Below are positions 60,402 through 64,000 of a stretch of DNA of 64,000 nt, piece by piece; position 1 is the first letter of the stretch, and the number at the start of each line of letters is the position of its first letter. Below the pieces are notes generated by a model, which made no database searches, had not been told where the DNA came from, and saw only the letters and a list, made by a program, of their open reading frames with translations. This DNA is from Cymodocea nodosa (taxonomy: Eukaryota; Streptophyta; Magnoliopsida; Alismatales; Cymodoceaceae). The translations under genes and the position numbers were made by a program. The stretch covers positions 4,590,501-4,654,500 of the forward strand of contig CM072347.1 in NCBI GenBank assembly GCA_036874045.1, in the 5' to 3' direction.

Positions 60402-62138
60402 TGTTGAGTATTTTGTTTTGATGATGTGTGCTGAATGAAAGTAATCATATTTTCTCAATTACTATTGCTTGTGAAAAGAAATTGAAAACATCAATTAATA
60501 CAGAAAAAGCTTACTGATATAATACTTGTCTGTATTGGATCTGAAATTATACTAAGTTAATAACTAGTTCTTTCATTGCATTAATTTCTCATTTAACTAA
60601 ATATTAAGTTAATGTGTGTTTTTATTGAAAAGCATGATATGTTTTAAAGTTGTCTTCTGTATCATGAATAGTGTACGTTTAGACAACTCATTAAGTTAGA
60701 GTGTTATTTGTATAGAGATCACGTGAGAACTCAATAAGTTAGAGGCTTAAAGGTTAAAATAGGTCACGTGATAACTCGTTAAGTTAGTGAGTAAAAGGAG
60801 AGACGAACTCATTAAGTTAGTATTTTCCATGTGCGTGTGGTAATAAAAATTGAAGAGTTAGATAACTTTTCGAGTTTTTATACGTATGGATGGATAACTG
60901 TTCGAGTTTTATAAAATGACTAACAGACATGTGGTGAATTAAAAGTTACGAATGTTATATTGTATCACATGAGGTGCACATGTTTAACTCGTTAAGTTAG
61001 CATAACTAAATGCGTTGATTTGCAATATTGAACACTAAGGCAATGCGTTAGGTTAGCATTATAAAACTTAAGTTGTTATTTTTGCACGTGGTAAAATTCT
61101 TATTATAAAAATATTTGTTTATTACTGGTTCATTGAGTTATCTATAACACAACAAAGATGGCTCGTTGAGTTATCGTAACACCACGAAGATGGTTTGTTG
61201 AGTTAGCATAACACCACAAACTTAGTTTGTTGAGTTAGCTACAGTACTTGCCACGTGAGTTGGCACATGAGAAACTCATTAAGTTAGAAACGTTAAGTTA
61301 TATATCTACTTGTTTTACTCATTTAGTTAATATTAAAGTAACAACTTCTTATTACACTTGATGATAGATTTTGGACGAGAAAGTTTATTTTACAGGTAAT
61401 TTTTCAGAGATCCAGGATTGATGATTAAAGAAAATTCAAAATGTAAACGTGAGTCAGAACGTGTGTATTTCGATGAAGGAAAAGAAAAAGACATGAAGAA
61501 GTGGAAGACTAATAGTGATTAAACGTGGAGGATATGTATGAAATGAAGATACAGTATAAAAGGCATAGAATTCTCGTTGATCAGTTATCCCTATACACCA
61601 AACGAAAAATCTTTTCAGGGATCAAAAACACCTCTTCGAGGAAAAGCTTTTAGGTGGAAGAAAATTTAGTGAAGTAGAAAAAGGTAAGATATATGTCACT
61701 AAAGATTTGAAGTATCAGATGGAAGAAAATTCAGTAAAGCAGAAAAGGTCAGATTTATGTCACTAAAGATTTAAAGTATCAGAAGAAAGAAAATTCGGTG
61801 AGGTAGAGAAAGACTAGATATTTGTCACTTAAGAATTGCTGAAGAAGAAAGAGAAGAAGAAGAAAGATCTCAAATAGGGAGAAATATTTTAAATTTCACA
61901 AATTAGTTTTCTCTGTTTGTAGTTATGAAATTGTATAGATGAAACATGGTATCGATATATAATTGCATCTACAATTTCTAAGGAGAATTGAATTGTATAT
62001 TGTAATTGAAACCTTGAATAAAAATGATTTTATGAAAACAGTGTCTCGACTTGTTTTTGAGTTTTAAAGTTTCAATTATAATCGAATATGTTGAAAAACA
62101 CAATTCACCCCCCTCTTGTGTAGCCATACGATCCTACA
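60402..62138 (+). repeat. 5' LTR of element I
   Basis: TGTTGAGTATTTTG ... CGATCCTACA, 1737 bp. TATA box at 61555-61563. Leader repeat of three to four units at about 61655-61850. U3 array of ACTCGTTAAGTT-type units at 60685-61000, interrupted by the family 1 segment. Confidence 0.9.
60822..60930 (+). repeat. Family 1 LTR segment embedded in the family 2 LTR of I
   Basis: TTTTCCATGTGCGTGTGGTA through GAAGAGTTAGATAACTTTTC and GTTCGAGTTTTATAAAATGA follows A at about 2128-2240 nearly base for base, while both flanks are family 2. Confidence 0.85.
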
Positions 62139-62140
62139 AG

Positions 62141-62152
62141 TGGTATCAAAGC
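62141..62152 (+). other. Primer-binding site of I
   Basis: TGGTATCAAAGC, one mismatch from the initiator-Met site. Confidence 0.85.
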
Positions 62153-62337
62153 TGTGTTAATAATCTTTGATATAAAATCGATACCAACTTATTCAATATC
62201 ATTGCTTATCCTACCTTCCTTGTTTTTAAATAGAAATTAATATCTAAGCATACGTTTAACTTTCTTGATTTAAGGCTCAAGTTGTTTTAAAGTTTTAAAC
62301 TGTTTAAAATCAAATAGGTTGAAAATTCTATGATAAG

Positions 62338-63964
62338 ATGGTTACTAGAAATGGTAATTTTTCTTTGTATGAAGACCAAAATCTTAGTCGTCCTCCTTTA
62401 TTTGATGGAATACATTTTGAATATTGGAAATATAGGATGACAGTTTTTCTTCAAAGTATAGATCATAAGTTGTGGTTCATGATTTCTAAACTATATACTC
62501 CATTAACTACTCCTTATAATACTTGGACAATTGCTGAAAAAGAAAATAAAACTTTGAATGCTAAGGGCTTAAATATTTTATTTTGTGCATTGAATTATGA
62601 ACAGTTCAGTAAAGTGTCGGCATATAAATCTGCTTATGAGGTGTGACATGCATTAGAAGTTTCACATGAAGATACTTCTCAAGTTAAAGAGACTAAGATA
62701 AACATGTTAATTCATAAGTATGAACTCTTTAAGATGCATGAAGACGAAGGTATTTCTGAGATGTTTTCCAGATTTCTTGATATTATAAACTCTATAAAAT
62801 GCTTAGGAAATAATTTTGAACAGAAGGATTTAGTGAGGAAAATTTTTAGATCCCTAAGTTCTAAATGGTCTCAGAAAGTAACATCAATTGAGGAATCATG
62901 AGATTTAAATGTTTATACCATGAATGAACTTATAGGAAATTTAAGAGCTTATGAAGTTTAATTAAATGAATCACTGAGTCACAACAAACTAAAAATGAAG
63001 AAAGAAATAGCCTTCGAAATTAATTCATATTCTGATATATCTACTGATTCAAGAAAACATGGAAAGCTAGGAAACAACAAAGGAACAAAAATGATAAACC
63101 CTCAACGTCAAAATCACTGAATGATAAGAATTCTTCATCTAGAAAGTATATATGTTACAACTGTAAAAAACCTGGACATTTTTCTCTAGATTGTCCTATA
63201 AGGAAAAATGAAAAGTATAGTAGGACAAATCAGAAGAAGACGGCTCAAAAAACTCAAAAGAAGTTTTACAAGAAAAAGGCTTTGAAAGTCACTTAGGATG
63301 ACACATTTGAAGAGTCTGAATCTAAGGAATCATCATTAAAATCTTCACATTCAGAAGAAGAACAAGAGTTAGAAGACGTTGCTCATGTGTGCTTCATGGT
63401 AGATGAGTCTAAGGTAATATCTAATCTTGAAAGTCATTCAGATTTTAACTTTGATGAATTATTATGTGCTTATCATGCATTATTACAAAAACTTAAAGTT
63501 TGTAAACTGGAAAATAAGAATATCAGAAACTCTTTATCCATTGTGGAAGAAGAAAATTATTTCTTGTCTACTACTTTAGAAAAGTTTAAATGTGATAATG
63601 AAAATCATGTTAGAGATTTGCATAAATTTAGATTTAATGAATGTGTCTTACATGAACAAATACAGAATACAAACGTTGAAAAATTAAAGATAGAATCTGA
63701 AAAGGAAATATTGAGAAACAATATCAATGAACTTGAGGTAGAGATTGATGAATTAAAAATGAGAGAGCTAGATTTAAATTCTATCAATTGAGAAATGGAA
63801 TTTAATTCAAACTAAGTTAGACAAACAAACTAGTACCCCTGCGGTGTCATATAAATTTGGCTTAGAATTTGATTATCCTGAATATCCTGTATCTCAAGCC
63901 AATAAAGGATTTGTTAGTTGTAGTTCAAGTGAATCTAAGACTAAAATTCCTTTTATCATGAAAC
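62338..63964 (+). pseudogene. Gag of I (N-terminal domain, zinc knuckle, coiled coil), broken
   Basis: MVTRNGNFSLYEDQNLSRPP start; HKYELFKMHEDEGISEMFSR core; CCHC knuckle near 63150-63200 (CYNCKKPGHFSLDCP); acidic linker; coiled coil at 63387-63791 (ENKNIRNSLSIVEEENYFLS, ILRNNINELEVEIDELKMRE). It ends at KIPFIMK, where L is inserted. About four breaks. Confidence 0.85.
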
Positions 63965-64000
63965 TGTTAGGACCTTATGGCTTACTAAAGGGGGGGGTGA
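63965..64000 (-). repeat. Element L: tip of an LTR inserted in I
   Basis: TGTTAGGACCTTATGGCTTA then CTAAAGGGGGGGGTGA replaces the expected gag sequence. It resembles the inverted end of the copia LTRs here (TGTAGGATCGTATGGC, then GAGGGGGGTGAATTG) but is a different family. Only 36 bp are visible. Confidence 0.6.

Larger units (their letters stand above)
60402..63964 (+). mobile_element. Element I: family 2 SIRE-like Ty1/copia inside G RT, left part
   Basis: 5' LTR, primer site and gag are in view; the rest lies beyond element L and the window edge. The left flank ends gataa. Its LTR carries a family 1 segment (60822-60930). The visible coding part has about five breaks. Confidence 0.88.

Noticed and set aside
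1-64000. tRNA genes, CRISPR arrays, bacterial promoters or operons
   Set aside because: None seen. The only tRNA-like matches are 12-18 nt primer-binding sites next to LTRs, and the context is a plant nuclear genome.

Overview
The window looks like plant nuclear DNA, probably from a eudicot. It is AT-rich heterochromatin-type sequence packed with LTR retrotransposons. Primer-binding sites match the plant initiator-Met tRNA (TGGTATCAGAGC) and tRNA-Asp (TGGCGCCATTGCCAGGGA). The recognisable proteins are Ty1/copia gag-pol of the SIRE/Maximus and Tork lineages, Ty3/gypsy Athila-type proteins, and one plant F-box protein. No tRNA, rRNA, CRISPR array or intact cellular gene was seen. The only host-type gene is a broken F-box gene at 38079-39311. 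Element labels A to L are mine. || Left arm (1-37652). Element A (+, SIRE-like family 1) enters from the left edge and ends at 3086. It sits in an older minus-strand relative, J (3087-4239). J is cut at 4240 by the LTR of a gypsy-like element K (-). K's LTR is split at 4887/36795 by C, a SIRE-like family 2 element (-) whose outer ends are 4888 and 36794. C in turn hosts B (+, 13375-22156, in its integrase region) and E (-, 25941-36662, in its 5' LTR). Reading across the insertions restores one K LTR and one C element, with matching target-site duplications for C (ttaac/ttaat) and E (cagac/tagac). || Right arm (37653-64000). K internal sequence, a polypurine tract and the F-box pseudogene come first. 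Family 1 element G (+) starts at 39546. F, an Athila-type gypsy element (-, 40002-50952, duplication ttcga), sits in G's 5' LTR. H, a Tork-type copia (-, 52409-57725, duplication atgat), sits in G's gag. I, a family 2 copia (+, from 60402), sits in G's reverse transcriptase. I is cut at 63965 by the tip of a further LTR, L. || The order of events is J, then A and K, then C and G, then B, E, F, H and I, then L. LTR pairs differ by a few percent (about 3.4% for B, about 6% for H, roughly 4% for F by eye), so the younger layers are probably one to a few million years old. All coding parts carry breaks and are treated as fossils. || Most worth a second look: a third ORF in the env position of the SIRE-like elements with a plant-transposon-protein-like domain and a polyQ tail; a conserved 1.5-kb spacer before it with a second polypurine tract; LTRs that are mosaics between families (I with family 1, B with K, K with family 2); a permuted domain order in F; a perfect 16-bp hairpin in F's leader; and an F-box gene next to K's 3' LTR.
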